DNA of 43,435 nucleotides from a virus, in the IMG/VR virus record IMGVR_UViG_3300025030_000200, positions 1 to 43,435 of that record; one strand, given 5' to 3'. Below are positions 27,618 to 36,907 of the stretch, piece after piece; within the stretch, counting starts at the first letter, position 1, and every line of letters begins with the position of its first letter. A program made the translations under genes and the position numbers. Below the pieces are notes generated by a model. The model saw only the letters and a program-made list of their open reading frames with translations. It searched no databases and was not told the origin of the DNA.

Positions 27618-28422
27618 GTGTCTCCTCGCGCTTTGCCAGAATTTCTTCGACCCCAGGAAGCACCTTGGTCTTCTGTTCGGGGCGCCCCCCCCGTTTCCCC
27701 CACCCCTCCGCTTGCTGGCGCACGGCTAAAGATAGGCGCGTCCTTATCCAGTTGTCAAGTCCTACGAATGGGCGCCCCCCGGGACAGAGGCGCCGGAACT
27801 CCACGTCGAACATCGCAAGCAGCCCATCGAAGTCGGCAGCAAGTTCCGGGAACGACGCCAGGAGCGTCACCCGGGCCGGCGACCCGGACGGGTAGGCTTC
27901 GGCCGGGTGGTACTTCTTCGGGGCCTTGCGTTCCTTCGCCGAACTCCCCGGAGCCTTCGCGACGGGGTCTTTGCTTTTAGAGCCAGAGCCAGAGTCAGAG
28001 TCAGAGGCCATCGTCCTGCTATCGCTTGCCATCCGGCTGCTATCGTTGTTGCATGGCAACCGCATAGCAGCCGCATGGTTCGTTGCCGTCACGTTACCGT
28101 CGCGGTGCCACCTGGCGTGAGCACCGACTTTCCCGGCGATGGACTTGTTGAGGAGCCAGCGGATTGCCTCGGAGGCCCCCTTCACCCGGTACGTCCCATC
28201 GGAAAGTTTCTCGGCAAGCTCAGTTTCAACGAGACGGTCGCAGAATCCCGTCACCCTGGCGGATCCATCAAGTTCCGTCCGGCTCAAGATGTCAGATCTG
28301 CGGTTGCTGCACTGGTGCCATACTCGCGCCAACGGACCGAGGGCGTCATGCCCAAGCTCGTGGGATAGGCATTCGATCCGAGGATCCGTGAACGCCCTCT
28401 CCTCGATGTTGATCCTTGGCAC
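27595..28422 (-). CDS. Putative phage replication initiation protein
   Basis: 275 residues from GTG 28422; upstream TTG starts are possible. The N-terminal half (VPRINIEERAFTDPRI, CLSHELGHDALGPLARVWHQC, CDRLVETELAEKLSDGTYRV) looks like a winged-helix domain as in phage initiators and replisome organisers. A Ser/Asp/Lys linker about residues 130-170 follows, then a C-terminal region PELAADFDGLLAMFDVEFRRL that may recruit helicase. It is the first gene of the block that includes DnaB, which fits an initiator. The assignment rests on architecture only. Confidence 0.5.
   Translation of the reverse strand: MPRINIEERAFTDPRIECLSHELGHDALGPLARVWHQCSNRRSDILSRTELDGSARVTGFCDRLVETELAEKLSDGTYRVKGASEAIRWLLNKSIAGKVGAHARWHRDGNVTATNHAAAMRLPCNNDSSRMASDSRTMASDSDSGSGSKSKDPVAKAPGSSAKERKAPKKYHPAEAYPSGSPARVTLLASFPELAADFDGLLAMFDVEFRRLCPGGRPFVGLDNWIRTRLSLAVRQQAEGWGKRGGRPEQKTKVLPGVEEILAKREETHDDEPAF
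27729..27758 (-). promoter_or_regulatory. Sigma70-type promoter P1, internal to the initiator gene
   Basis: TTGACA (27758-27753), 18-bp spacer, TATCTT (27734-27729). It lies inside the putative initiator gene and would drive the repeat microgene and the accessory genes behind it. Same -10 as P2 and P4, so probably the same sigma factor. Confidence 0.65.
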
Positions 28423-28648
28423 GTCACTACCCCCGAAAATGGTGCCAACCCCCCGCCGGGTGTGACGAGCCGAAGCCAAAGGCTGGGCTCCCGGCAGGGG
28501 GCCGACTCACTAGCTGTTCATGTGCGGAGGCAACTCCGACTCGTCACGCCCCAAAGATACGGCTCGGGTTCTACGATGTCAACGCGCCAACGTGGCACAC
28601 TTGACGCAAGTTTGCCAAAACGGCACACCGGGTGTACCCTCGTTCCTC
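28423..28648. promoter_or_regulatory. Divergent intergenic region with two inverted repeats
   Basis: About 225 bases between the start of the minus block and the terminase genes. It contains GCCA-ACG-TGGC (28586-28596) and TGCC-AAAAC-GGCA (28613-28625), inverted repeats that may be operators. A weak plus promoter TTGCCA-N17-TACCCT (28612-28640) would place transcription start almost at the GTG 28649. No clear minus promoter was found. No gene is supported here. Confidence 0.35.
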
Positions 28649-29011
28649 GTGAGCAACGTCCGCCTGCCTATAGCGGCTCCGCCAGGCGACCCCGCGCCAC
28701 CGGACACGAACCCGGGAGCGGCCCTCCCAGCCATCGGAGAACTCATCGGGGACGACGACCGCGAGCCTCTTTTTCAGGAGGCGATGACGGCTCTTCATCA
28801 GGCCCTCACCGAGAACGATGTCAACAAAGCCCGCATCGCCACGATGCTTGTTCAGGCCATCCGCAAGGCCGGGAAGCAGGACGACGGCGTCAAGATCAAA
28901 ACCGACGAGCGTTTCGTCGACTCCGTCGCGTTGATGGTGAAATCCGAGTTCGCCATCCCATCGCAACTCGCCGAGTTCGAGGAAGCCCTCGTTGAACCAA
29001 GCGATAGCTGA
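28649..29011 (+). CDS. Putative terminase small subunit
   Basis: 120 residues from GTG 28649, with no clear ribosome binding site; a leaderless transcript is possible. A Pro-rich start (LPIAAPPGDPAPPDTNPG) is followed by an all-helical, acidic/basic body (PLFQEAMTALHQALTENDVN, KARIATMLVQAIRKAGKQDD). Position directly before, and overlapping by 20 bases, the large terminase subunit is the main evidence. Small terminase subunits recognise the packaging site on concatemeric DNA. Confidence 0.5.
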   Translation: MSNVRLPIAAPPGDPAPPDTNPGAALPAIGELIGDDDREPLFQEAMTALHQALTENDVNKARIATMLVQAIRKAGKQDDGVKIKTDERFVDSVALMVKSEFAIPSQLAEFEEALVEPSDS

Positions 29012-30644
29012 AGCGAAGAGGGCCCTCCGGCGACGCCACCAGCTCAAGGTGCTGCCGCCAGAAGACCTCGACTGGATTCGGGCCGCCAGCGTCGCCGACA
29101 CATACTGGTCTCTGTACTTTTTCTGCAAGATCGTCCTGCGGTACTGCGAAATCAAACCCGACATCCACCTGCTCTACACGGAGTTCCTCGAATCCAAAGC
29201 GAGCAACTACAAGCTCGCCATGATGCCGCGAGGATTCGTCAAGTCGTGGATCCTCTACGCGAAAGCCATCCGGGATTACTTGCGCGACAACAACGTCCGT
29301 GTTCTCCTCGCGATGTCCACGGAAGAGAACGCACGCAAAGCCTCCGAATTCATCTCGAACCAGTTCACGCGGAACCAACTGATCCGCTACCTCTGGCCGG
29401 AAAACGTCCCGACCGATCAGTCCGGAGACCGCTGGACGATGAAGGCGCGGACACTCCCGCGAACCATCGACGCCCCGGAACCCACGTACACCTTCGCCGG
29501 AGTGAAAACGGAGCTGGTCTCCGGGCACTACGACAAGATCTTCCTCGACGATGTCTTCGCGAAAGAGGCATCCGAATCCGAAGAAGTCGCGAACAAGGTC
29601 TTCTCCTTCATCGCATCCTGTGCCCCGCTCCGTGCGGACCCCGCAACGTCGGAAATCGTTCAGACATGCACCCGTTGGGCCGTCGACGACCCGGCCGGAA
29701 AGATCATGGGGTTCGAGAAGCAGAACACAGACGAACTCGTTTTTCGGGCTCTCGGTGATCCGCAGTACATCTGTCTCAAACGGGCCGCCATCGAACACGG
29801 AAAACCGATCTGGCCGGAACGGTACCCGGAGAAAGAGCTGGCCGCGCTGGAACGAGGATTCGAGTCGTCAGGACAGGGACACTTCTTCGCGTTTCAGTAT
29901 CTCAACAACCCCGTGGATGCCCGCGTCGTCGAGTTCCCGCTCCCGCGGTACTGGGACCGGGACAAGTCCGGAGACATCCTGCTCCGTCAGCCAGACGGGC
30001 AGGACATCGTCATCCAGGAGCGACACCTCTACCGAACCATGACCATCGACCCCGCCTACAAGACGAAGAAGAGCCATGACGATGCGGCGATCTGTGTGCT
30101 CGGGACACACCAGGAGGGGTACATCGTCAATCTGTTCTCGTGGGTAGGTAAGCTGGGTCCATCGGACCTCGCCGAAAAGATCGTCCAGACCGTCAAGGAG
30201 TCTTTCGACAAGGGATTCCCCCTCGCGGCTGTTGGGCTCGAAACCAACGCCCAGCAGCTCGCCTTCAAGATCCTCGTTGGGAAGGCCGCCGACCGAGCCG
30301 GCGTCCACATCCCATGGCGCGACCTGAAGACTGGGCCGGAAACGACGAAATACACGCGGATTCGTCACATGGTTGGGCACGTCGCATCCGGGGCGTACTA
30401 CACGAGTTCGCGATTCGTGATGCCAAACCGGGAGATGAAGATGTTCCCGGCAAGTCGGAAACTGAACTGGCTCGATGCGTTCGCGTATCAGCCGCAACTC
30501 TGGCCGCAGTTCCACCTGGAGCCGGTGGAGATCCCAGAGGAGGACCGTCTGCCATGGCGAGCGTTCACCCCGTCGGATATGGATCCGAACCACCCCCTGC
30601 TCCGGTCGGCGAACCCGTCGGAAGTCGAAGGCTACGGAGGGTAA
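28992..30644 (+). CDS. terL: Terminase large subunit
   Basis: 550 residues from TTG 28992 (GAGGAAG upstream). ATPase: Walker A-like MMPRGFVKSW (about residues 77-86), Walker B KIFLDDVF (182-189), coupling motif TCTRWAVDDPAG (about 225). Nuclease: an RNase H-like fold with MTIDPAYKTKKSHDDAAI (about 350) supplying Asp residues, and GLETNAQQLAF (about 415). It cuts and translocates DNA into the prohead through the portal. The TTG start in an overlap with terS implies translational coupling. Confidence 0.9.
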   Translation: MNQAIAEAKRALRRRHQLKVLPPEDLDWIRAASVADTYWSLYFFCKIVLRYCEIKPDIHLLYTEFLESKASNYKLAMMPRGFVKSWILYAKAIRDYLRDNNVRVLLAMSTEENARKASEFISNQFTRNQLIRYLWPENVPTDQSGDRWTMKARTLPRTIDAPEPTYTFAGVKTELVSGHYDKIFLDDVFAKEASESEEVANKVFSFIASCAPLRADPATSEIVQTCTRWAVDDPAGKIMGFEKQNTDELVFRALGDPQYICLKRAAIEHGKPIWPERYPEKELAALERGFESSGQGHFFAFQYLNNPVDARVVEFPLPRYWDRDKSGDILLRQPDGQDIVIQERHLYRTMTIDPAYKTKKSHDDAAICVLGTHQEGYIVNLFSWVGKLGPSDLAEKIVQTVKESFDKGFPLAAVGLETNAQQLAFKILVGKAADRAGVHIPWRDLKTGPETTKYTRIRHMVGHVASGAYYTSSRFVMPNREMKMFPASRKLNWLDAFAYQPQLWPQFHLEPVEIPEEDRLPWRAFTPSDMDPNHPLLRSANPSEVEGYGG

Positions 30645-31093
30645 GTGCCGTCCATGCGCTCCTGCTCGTGTTTCGATACTGGGAAGAAAAAGCACGGGAT
30701 CTCCAGTGTGACGAGCTGTACCTGCTTTCCAAGGTCGCCCGACTGGCAGTCATCGACTTCCTGCGTGAGCCCGAAGACTTCGACCAACGTGGACAAAACC
30801 TCGTCCCGGCCCACCATCGCAGCAGTGCCTACGGGTGGTTGTTCGAAGACCACTACCGCGGAGTCCCGCTCTCGGATCTCTGTGCCGCAGTGGGTCCGGA
30901 CATCGTCTGGTTACGACAAGTCATCATGGAGGCGGCACTCTTCCACGAAATGATACCGATGGACGATTTCCACCTCGACCGATACGCAACCGTAAACCCA
31001 GCCGCGGTGGTCTGGGACATCGGCAACGAGCGCCAACCCGGCGCTCACAACGAAGAAGGAGAGGACGATGGCGACGAAGAAGGGACTTGGTAA
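30554..31093 (+). CDS. Hypothetical protein between terminase and portal
   Basis: 179 residues from ATG 30554 (GAGGAGGACC upstream), overlapping terL by 91 bases; a GTG near 30668 is an alternative. The N-terminal 40 residues, which lie in the overlap, look like linker sequence. From ALLLVFRYWEEKARDLQCDELY onward it is a normal protein with helices (LYLLSKVARLAVIDFL, IVWLRQVIMEAALFHEM) and an acidic end. No family recognised; possibly a head-assembly factor. Confidence 0.5.
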   Translation: MASVHPVGYGSEPPPAPVGEPVGSRRLRRVSAVHALLLVFRYWEEKARDLQCDELYLLSKVARLAVIDFLREPEDFDQRGQNLVPAHHRSSAYGWLFEDHYRGVPLSDLCAAVGPDIVWLRQVIMEAALFHEMIPMDDFHLDRYATVNPAAVVWDIGNERQPGAHNEEGEDDGDEEGTW

Positions 31094-31184
31094 CGCGGGA
31101 AAGGCTGGTTCGGCTACGATTCGAGGAGGATCGCCGTATTCGATCAGCCCGAAGTCCGGCCCGAAGATGGGCGGGAAGAAGTAA
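31068..31184 (+). CDS. Very small basic protein
   Basis: 38 residues: MATKKGLGNAGKAGSATIRG, then GSPYSISPKSGPKMGGKK. AAGGAGAGGACG precedes ATG 31068, the start overlaps the preceding gene, and TAA is followed one base later by the portal start. Small Lys/Gly-rich proteins like this occur in virion blocks, perhaps binding DNA. Unverified. Confidence 0.45.
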   Translation: MATKKGLGNAGKAGSATIRGGSPYSISPKSGPKMGGKK

Positions 31185-31185
31185 C

Positions 31186-33531
31186 GTGGCCCTTGATCCG
31201 CGGATGATGATGGGCCCCCCGGACGGCATGATGCCCCCGGGGGGCCCCCCGCCGGGAATGGAGCCTCCCGGGGCCCCACCTCCCTCCCCACAGATGGGTA
31301 TGCCAGAGCAAGGAGGTCTGCCAGTCATCACGCCCCCGGAACCGGAACCGGACTGGTCTCGTCTCGAAGATCAGGCCCTCGTCCGCGACATCAACCTGAG
31401 CGAGAAAGAAGAGCTTCGGATCAAGGACATCCTGCATACTGAAATCGCTCGGGCAACTCGCTCGCTGAAGACGCGCAATGAAGAGCTGACCAAGTGGCGG
31501 AAGCAGTACAAGGAAGTTCGAGAGACCAAGACCTACCCGTTCAAGAACTGCTCGAACGTGTGCGTACCGTTGACGCCGTCAGATGCCGACCAGATCACGG
31601 CGCGGACCGTTCGCGTGCTCTCCTGTACGGAGCCGCAGTACGTGGTCGAACCGGCGTTGGACCAGGAGATTCCCATCGAAGAGCTGCACTCCGTACAGCA
31701 GTACATGAAGGGAAAGCTCTCGGATCCGCGGATGGGTTTCGACAGGGCGAAGGAAGAGTTCGTCCATTCCATGGTTGTCACGGGCCTCGGCCTCGGCAAG
31801 GTCAAGTGGGACACGAAGACCCGGAACGTCAGCCGGTACGAAATCATCCCGGATGCGGAGATGACCGGCAATGCCCTCAAGGGAACGCCAAAGATCATCT
31901 CCAAGGACGAGGTGGTCTACGAAGGCAACGTCTTCGAGGTGGTGCGCCCGGAGGACTTCTTCTATCCGCCCGAGTGCCACCAAGATCCGGACCTGGTCTT
32001 CAACGCCTACTGGGTCGGTCATCGTTTCCTCGAACGCCTCGGCGAGATGCAAAAGAAAGCGAAGGCCGGCGTCTATCGAGAAGACGCCGTCAAGCGAATC
32101 GCCGACGCCGACGAACGGGACTACTCGCAGAACGAGCTGTCTGCGATGGTCGACCGGGACACGCTCGTTGCCGAGGGCTTGGATGATGCGCCCGTAGACA
32201 AGAACGCGAATCAGCTCACGAACTTCGAAATCTACATCCGTGTTGCGCTGGAAGACAGCAAGAAGGGGAAACAGCCGGAACGAGATTGCGTTTTCGTCTA
32301 CAACTACGAGACGAAAGAGATCCTGTCGGCCAAGTACCTGTTCTTCTTCCACGGACGGAGACCGTTCGTGCGGGCGCCGTTCAAGGAGAATGGCGAGTTT
32401 TTCGGCATCGGCGTTCCGCAACAGCTCCAGCACCTGCAACGGGCCGCGAACGATCTCGTGAACCAGGGGATCGACGCCGGGACCTATGCGAATCTCCCCG
32501 TGATCGCGAAACGGAAAGATTCGGTGCTTGGGCGTGGGAAGCAGGACGACATCTACCCCGGCAAGATCATCGAAATGGACGACGTGTCGCAGCTCCAGAA
32601 GATCGACCTCGGGGATACGTCTGCATCGGTGTTCCAGTTCCTTCCGATGATCCGGGAGTTCGCTCAGAAGCGGACCGGCGTGACCGACTTTCTGTCCGGG
32701 ATGGAGGGCGAGCGTGGGAATCGGGAGTCCGCCGCTGGGGCCGGGCAACGGACGGGCAACTCGTCGCCGTTGTTCGATGTCGTGCTCGGGTGCGTTCGGC
32801 GAGCGCTGGAAGATGCCGCCGATCTCATGTTCTGGAATTGCTGGCAGTTCAAGCCGGATGGCGACGAATACCAGGAACAGAATCCCAAGGGCGATTTCGT
32901 CAAGAAGCTGTTCACGATGCCGCCACAGGCCGGAGGAAGGTATCGCTTTCGAATCATGGCGTCTTCGGTCGCGGCGAACCCGGAAGTCCGGAAGCAGACG
33001 ATCCAGCATCTCTCCGGGATTCTCGATCCACTCGACCAACAGCTCATCCAGACGGCCGGGCAGATCGGCAGTCCCGATACCCCGCCCCTGATTCGCGAGC
33101 TGTTGGTGAGTGCGATGGGACGAAAAACACGGCTCATGCGCCAAACGGCCGAAGCCTTCGATCTCCCAGGAGCCGGCCGGCTCGTTCCGGACTGGGACGA
33201 GATGTGGCAGGCGAAGCAGGGCGAAGTCATGCAGATGGTTCAGCAGGCGCAGCAGCAGCCCAAACCCATCGACGAAACGATTCTCAGGAAGATCGGGCCG
33301 AGCTGGGCAGAGATGCCACCGGAAGTCCAAGCGTGGGTCTACACCGGAATGGGAGCCCCGATTCCGCCTGACCTTCAACGGGAAATCGAGATGCGGGCGC
33401 AGCAGTTCGCGCCGCCACCGCAGCCAGGACAAGGAGACCAAAATGCTGGAGATCAGACCGCCGGTGACCCCATGGGAGGGGTTGGAGCAGGACCAGAAAT
33501 TGGAGCTGCTCCGGCACCTCCTGGAGTCTGA
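31186..33531 (+). CDS. Portal protein (P22/podovirus-type)
   Basis: 781 residues from GTG 31186. A Met/Pro/Gly-rich head (residues 5-45) precedes the body: helical stem (KDILHTEIARATRSLKTRNE), wing (YPFKNCSNVCVPLTPSDADQ, VRVLSCTEPQYVVEP), LGLGKVKWDTKTRNVSRYEI, and AANDLVNQGIDAGTYANLPV typical of podoviral portals. The C-terminus is Gln/Pro/Gly-rich. Portals form the 12-mer vertex for DNA entry. An unusually Pro/Met-rich N-terminus is the only oddity. Confidence 0.8.
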   Translation: MALDPRMMMGPPDGMMPPGGPPPGMEPPGAPPPSPQMGMPEQGGLPVITPPEPEPDWSRLEDQALVRDINLSEKEELRIKDILHTEIARATRSLKTRNEELTKWRKQYKEVRETKTYPFKNCSNVCVPLTPSDADQITARTVRVLSCTEPQYVVEPALDQEIPIEELHSVQQYMKGKLSDPRMGFDRAKEEFVHSMVVTGLGLGKVKWDTKTRNVSRYEIIPDAEMTGNALKGTPKIISKDEVVYEGNVFEVVRPEDFFYPPECHQDPDLVFNAYWVGHRFLERLGEMQKKAKAGVYREDAVKRIADADERDYSQNELSAMVDRDTLVAEGLDDAPVDKNANQLTNFEIYIRVALEDSKKGKQPERDCVFVYNYETKEILSAKYLFFFHGRRPFVRAPFKENGEFFGIGVPQQLQHLQRAANDLVNQGIDAGTYANLPVIAKRKDSVLGRGKQDDIYPGKIIEMDDVSQLQKIDLGDTSASVFQFLPMIREFAQKRTGVTDFLSGMEGERGNRESAAGAGQRTGNSSPLFDVVLGCVRRALEDAADLMFWNCWQFKPDGDEYQEQNPKGDFVKKLFTMPPQAGGRYRFRIMASSVAANPEVRKQTIQHLSGILDPLDQQLIQTAGQIGSPDTPPLIRELLVSAMGRKTRLMRQTAEAFDLPGAGRLVPDWDEMWQAKQGEVMQMVQQAQQQPKPIDETILRKIGPSWAEMPPEVQAWVYTGMGAPIPPDLQREIEMRAQQFAPPPQPGQGDQNAGDQTAGDPMGGVGAGPEIGAAPAPPGV

Positions 33532-33733
33532 GGGCTTTCTGTACCTGATTCATTTCGCGCGGATGTCGAAGCTCGCCGCGCTGCAAAACCTGGCCCGGGA
33601 AGGGAACTCCCGAGACCAGGACTTGTTCCTGAAGGGGTACATCTCAGGGCTTGAGTTCTGTGAGGGGTCCATCTCGCAGACGGTCGATTCCCTCCGTGGG
33701 GATCAGAAACAGGAGGTCGCAAATGGGGGATGA
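33443..33733 (+). CDS. Small hypothetical head-region protein
   Basis: 96 residues from ATG 33443 (AAGGAGACC upstream) within the end of the portal gene, overlapping it by 89 bases in another frame. It is helical (KLELLRHLLESEGFLYLIHF, ARMSKLAALQNLAREGNSRD) and of normal composition, while the portal frame there is low-complexity. The size and location fit a small head accessory protein. Confidence 0.55.
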   Translation: MLEIRPPVTPWEGLEQDQKLELLRHLLESEGFLYLIHFARMSKLAALQNLAREGNSRDQDLFLKGYISGLEFCEGSISQTVDSLRGDQKQEVANGG

Positions 33734-34547
33734 CTACAGTCGCGTGGAAACGCAAGAGCCGAAAGAAGTCGGAATCGAGGAGGAACGCCCATCGACGATG
33801 GTCGACGATGAGGTCGAATACCCGGATTCGCTTCCGGAAGATGAGCCGGAAGAGCCCGAAGCCGCCGCCGGCAGAGACGAGATCCCGGAGTACGACGAGG
33901 GGGCGATCCTCGGACACCTGAACCGTTTCGCGGATGAAGCGGCGTACCAGACGGTTGGCGGCAAGGCAGCCGAAGTCAACCGCGAACTCCAGTGGCTTCA
34001 GCAGAAGCTGGCGCCGCAGTCCGAAGAGCAACTTCTCCGGATGTCGGAAACGGAACGACTCGCCTATCAGCAGGGGCTGACGCGGCGGCAGCAGCTCCAG
34101 GACTACCGTGATCGCATCCTCCCGATGGAAGCGAATCGCCTTCGGGACATGAATCGCCAGAAGGCCAACACCATCGTCCAGATGCAGCATGGGCTTCAGG
34201 CGAAGTACCCGGGGTACTGGCACAAGATCCTCGACCGGGTGCGGCAGATGGTCGATTCTCGCGAAAGCGGGATCAGTGCCGATCATCTCGCCAACCCCAT
34301 GACCTACGACATCGTCTACCGCAACATCCGCGGCGAAGAGGCCATCGAAAAAGAAGGCCGCTCCAAGCTCAGGAAGATGGCGGCGGGCGCCCAGACGGTG
34401 GGCCGCGGCGTGGGAGAAGAGGGGGGGCAGAAGAATTTTCGTGAGGCCGATGGGCTAACCCCTAGACAGGTTGCAGAGCGATACCGCAAGATGAATTTTA
34501 GCGAAGGTGAGATCAAGGCGACCCTTCGCAGAATGTTTGGAGACTGA
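33723..34547 (+). CDS. Scaffold-like protein
   Basis: 274 residues from ATG 33723. Strongly acidic N-terminus (VGIEEERPSTMVDDEVEYPD, EDEPEEPEAAAGRDEIPEYD), then Gln/Arg/Leu-rich coiled-coil helices (LQWLQQKLAPQSEEQLLRMS), and a basic C-terminus (NFSEGEIKATLRRMFGD). This charge layout and its place between portal and capsid are typical of internal scaffolds. Scaffolds guide capsid assembly and then leave. Confidence 0.6.
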   Translation: MGDDYSRVETQEPKEVGIEEERPSTMVDDEVEYPDSLPEDEPEEPEAAAGRDEIPEYDEGAILGHLNRFADEAAYQTVGGKAAEVNRELQWLQQKLAPQSEEQLLRMSETERLAYQQGLTRRQQLQDYRDRILPMEANRLRDMNRQKANTIVQMQHGLQAKYPGYWHKILDRVRQMVDSRESGISADHLANPMTYDIVYRNIRGEEAIEKEGRSKLRKMAAGAQTVGRGVGEEGGQKNFREADGLTPRQVAERYRKMNFSEGEIKATLRRMFGD

Positions 34548-34549
34548 GA

Positions 34550-35176
34550 ATGAGTTCGGATCGTATCGCAGACGGTAGCAAGATCACTTCCAGCGGGATG
34601 TCCGCTGCCGATTTCTTCGCAGAAGATGGTTACCGCTCGGCCCCGCTCGGCGGGAGCAACCCGTATTCGGCTGACTGTACGCAGGTGCTCAACCTCCCGA
34701 ACTGCCCCTCGGACTGTGCCTGTGGCGGGAAAAACACGATGGTGGCCTGCTGGCCACCGCAGTCGAACATCGAATACTGCCGCAGACAGGGCATCCTGCC
34801 GATTCCGGTGTATGCGTTTCTGCCGGAGTTCAACGGCGGGAAGCCCGTGACGCCGGTTCGCAACGCGAAGATCCTCCGCGACGGCGTGATGATCGGCGAT
34901 CCCGGGACCTACGAGGTCGTTCTCTGCTGGACGACCTGCGAAAACGACGCACGCTTGTCCAAGAACGATGCGGATGCGTGCGAAGCCCTCATGAACGGAC
35001 GCCCCGCGAGGGGGATCTCGACGCAGGCCGCAACGAGTGGCGATGACGGCGAGCTGCGGAAAAGTGGACTCATCCCAGAGGAAGAGTCGAGCTACACGAA
35101 ACAGGGTATCGAGCGGACTGGTAAGGGCCAGTTCGTTGCGAAAGACCGGCGGCCCATGGTTACCGTGCCGGGCTAG
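34550..35176 (+). CDS. Cys-rich putative structural protein
   Basis: 208 residues. Eight cysteines in the first two thirds (DCTQVLNLPNCPSDCACGG, ACWPP, EYCRR) and LCWTTCENDARLSKNDADAC. It may bind a metal or be disulfide-rich. It lies between scaffold and the decoration-like protein, so a head or connector part is likely. No family recognised. Confidence 0.5.
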   Translation: MSSDRIADGSKITSSGMSAADFFAEDGYRSAPLGGSNPYSADCTQVLNLPNCPSDCACGGKNTMVACWPPQSNIEYCRRQGILPIPVYAFLPEFNGGKPVTPVRNAKILRDGVMIGDPGTYEVVLCWTTCENDARLSKNDADACEALMNGRPARGISTQAATSGDDGELRKSGLIPEEESSYTKQGIERTGKGQFVAKDRRPMVTVPG

Positions 35177-35201
35177 CCACAAAAGACTTTAGGAGGAGAA
35201 C

Positions 35202-35690
35202 ATGGCAAAGACGGCACCGACTATCGCGATGCGGGTCGCCCGCACGATGGGCTCGTCCCCTTTCAATCCGGTGTTGGAGTTCCCGGAGAAGGCGGGACCC
35301 GAAACGTTCGTGGCTGGCGACCTCGTCGAGTACACGAGCGGTTACCTCTGCATCCAGACCGTTAGCGGTGCCGACGATGTCGTGTGCGGCATCGCTCAGG
35401 TTGGCGCAAGCGGGACCGTCAACACCATGATCCCGGTCGAGGTGTTCGACCAGAGCACCCACATCATCGCCAATCTCAAGAACGGCGGTGCCGATTACGT
35501 TCTGCTCGCTACGGACCTCGGGGCCGTGTATGGACCGCGCAGAGATGCTGCGGGGATCTGGAGTCTCGACAAGGCAGAGACGACCGGGCCGCTGTTCCGG
35601 GTTCTCGGAGTCCATCCCGACTACGCCGTTGACGACACGAACGCCTGGGTCTACGCAGTGCCGGTGCCCGGCGACTACTTCGTCGAGTAA
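35202..35690 (+). CDS. Putative head decoration protein
   Basis: 162 residues behind AGGAGGAGAAC. Beta-rich, with FVAGDLVEYTSGYLCIQTVS, ADDVVCGIAQVGASGTVNTM and a close resemblance in plan to small decoration proteins that fold as a beta barrel (GDLV ... GIA ... IPVEV). Such proteins stabilise the expanded capsid. It directly precedes the capsid gene. Confidence 0.6.
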   Translation: MAKTAPTIAMRVARTMGSSPFNPVLEFPEKAGPETFVAGDLVEYTSGYLCIQTVSGADDVVCGIAQVGASGTVNTMIPVEVFDQSTHIIANLKNGGADYVLLATDLGAVYGPRRDAAGIWSLDKAETTGPLFRVLGVHPDYAVDDTNAWVYAVPVPGDYFVE

Positions 35691-35714
35691 ACGATAGGGA
35701 AGAGGAGATAGATC

Positions 35715-36686
35715 ATGAACAGGCCGAACTACACTTCTTCGCCTATCGCAACCGCGGCAGCGAACAGTCGCATGCTCGTGGAGGGGTTCCACACGGTCTT
35801 CTACGAAGAGATGAAGCGTGCGAAGCCCAAGTACGAAGAGTTTTTCGAGATGCAGAAGTCCGACAAGCTCTCCGAAGCCTACATGTCGGCCGCGGGGCTG
35901 GGTCTTGCGGTTCAGACTCCGGACGGGACGCCAGTCGAGTACGAGGACATCTACAACGGCGAGGTCAAGGAGATCCGGAACTTCACGTACACGAAGGGCT
36001 ACCGGGTCATGCAGTCGACGCTGGAGGACGAGCTTTACGGGATCAATCGCAAGGCCCTGAAGGCTCTTCCGAAGTCGATGGAGTACAAGGCCGAGTCGAC
36101 GGCCGCCGCTCTCATGGGCGCTTCGTTCACCACGACCTACGGGTTCGACCCGAGTTCCGCGGTTATGCCCATCGTCGCGACGAACCACAACTACATCTCC
36201 GGGAAGTACGACCTCACGTCGACGACGCCGACCACGACGTGGTCGAATCGGCTGGCTAGCAACTCCGCCCCGACGCCGGAGACGGTTTCGCAAATGTACG
36301 TTCTCTCGAACCAGGCTCGTGATCGCGAAGGGTTCCCTATCGAGTTCGGCGAGAAGTTCATCGTGTGCCAGGTCGACAAGGAACCCGTGTTCTGGGCGAT
36401 CATGAACTCGGTCAACAGGGCGTTCGAGTTCTCGAACACCAAGGGGATCTTCGGACCGCAGGGGCCGTGGAACATGAAGGTGAAGGTTTGGAAGTGGCTC
36501 CCGTCGGCCATCGCGTGGTTCATGCTTCAGCCGGAGAACACGCCGTTCGTTCACCAGTGGCGCATCAAGCCGAACATCACCGAAGACTACGCGAAGAACA
36601 ACTTCGTCCAGTACGTCAATGCCCGGATGCGCTACGGCCAGGGCGCCATCGAGCCGCGCGGGATCTGGGGAACGGTCGGAGCGTAA
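35715..36686 (+). CDS. Major capsid protein
   Basis: 323 residues. Sequence such as LVEGFHTVFYEEMKRAKPKY, EYEDIYNGEVKEIRNFTYTK, GYRVMQSTLEDELYGINRKA and the middle AALMGASFTTTYGFDPSSAV fits the HK97-fold capsid proteins of Mu gpT-like type. The position after scaffold and decoration genes supports it. The coat would be processed or expanded after packaging; the start has GAAGAGGAGATAGATC. Confidence 0.75.
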   Translation: MNRPNYTSSPIATAAANSRMLVEGFHTVFYEEMKRAKPKYEEFFEMQKSDKLSEAYMSAAGLGLAVQTPDGTPVEYEDIYNGEVKEIRNFTYTKGYRVMQSTLEDELYGINRKALKALPKSMEYKAESTAAALMGASFTTTYGFDPSSAVMPIVATNHNYISGKYDLTSTTPTTTWSNRLASNSAPTPETVSQMYVLSNQARDREGFPIEFGEKFIVCQVDKEPVFWAIMNSVNRAFEFSNTKGIFGPQGPWNMKVKVWKWLPSAIAWFMLQPENTPFVHQWRIKPNITEDYAKNNFVQYVNARMRYGQGAIEPRGIWGTVGA

Positions 36687-36696
36687 GGAGGCCACA

Positions 36697-36906
36697 ATGG
36701 CGAGTGCTGTGATCCAACTCGTGTGCAGCCATCCGGACTGCAACGAAACCTCGGGTAAGCTGTCTGTCGATTGCGAACGCGACATGACCGAGGACGGTTT
36801 TCTGCGAGCCGAAGGAAGCAAGCATCTTCCCGGCGGCTGGTCGCTGAAACTTCGACGGGATCGTCCCGGCGGGAATGTCTTCTGCTCGGAACACTCGGAG
36901 GGCTAG
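36697..36906 (+). CDS. Small Cys-rich protein after capsid
   Basis: 69 residues from ATG 36697 behind AAGGAGGCCAC. Four Cys (LVCSHPDC, VDCERDM, VFCSEHSEG) and His at C/H spacings that fit a zinc ribbon. Function unknown; possibly a small head accessory. Confidence 0.5.
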   Translation: MASAVIQLVCSHPDCNETSGKLSVDCERDMTEDGFLRAEGSKHLPGGWSLKLRRDRPGGNVFCSEHSEG

Positions 36907-36907
36907 G

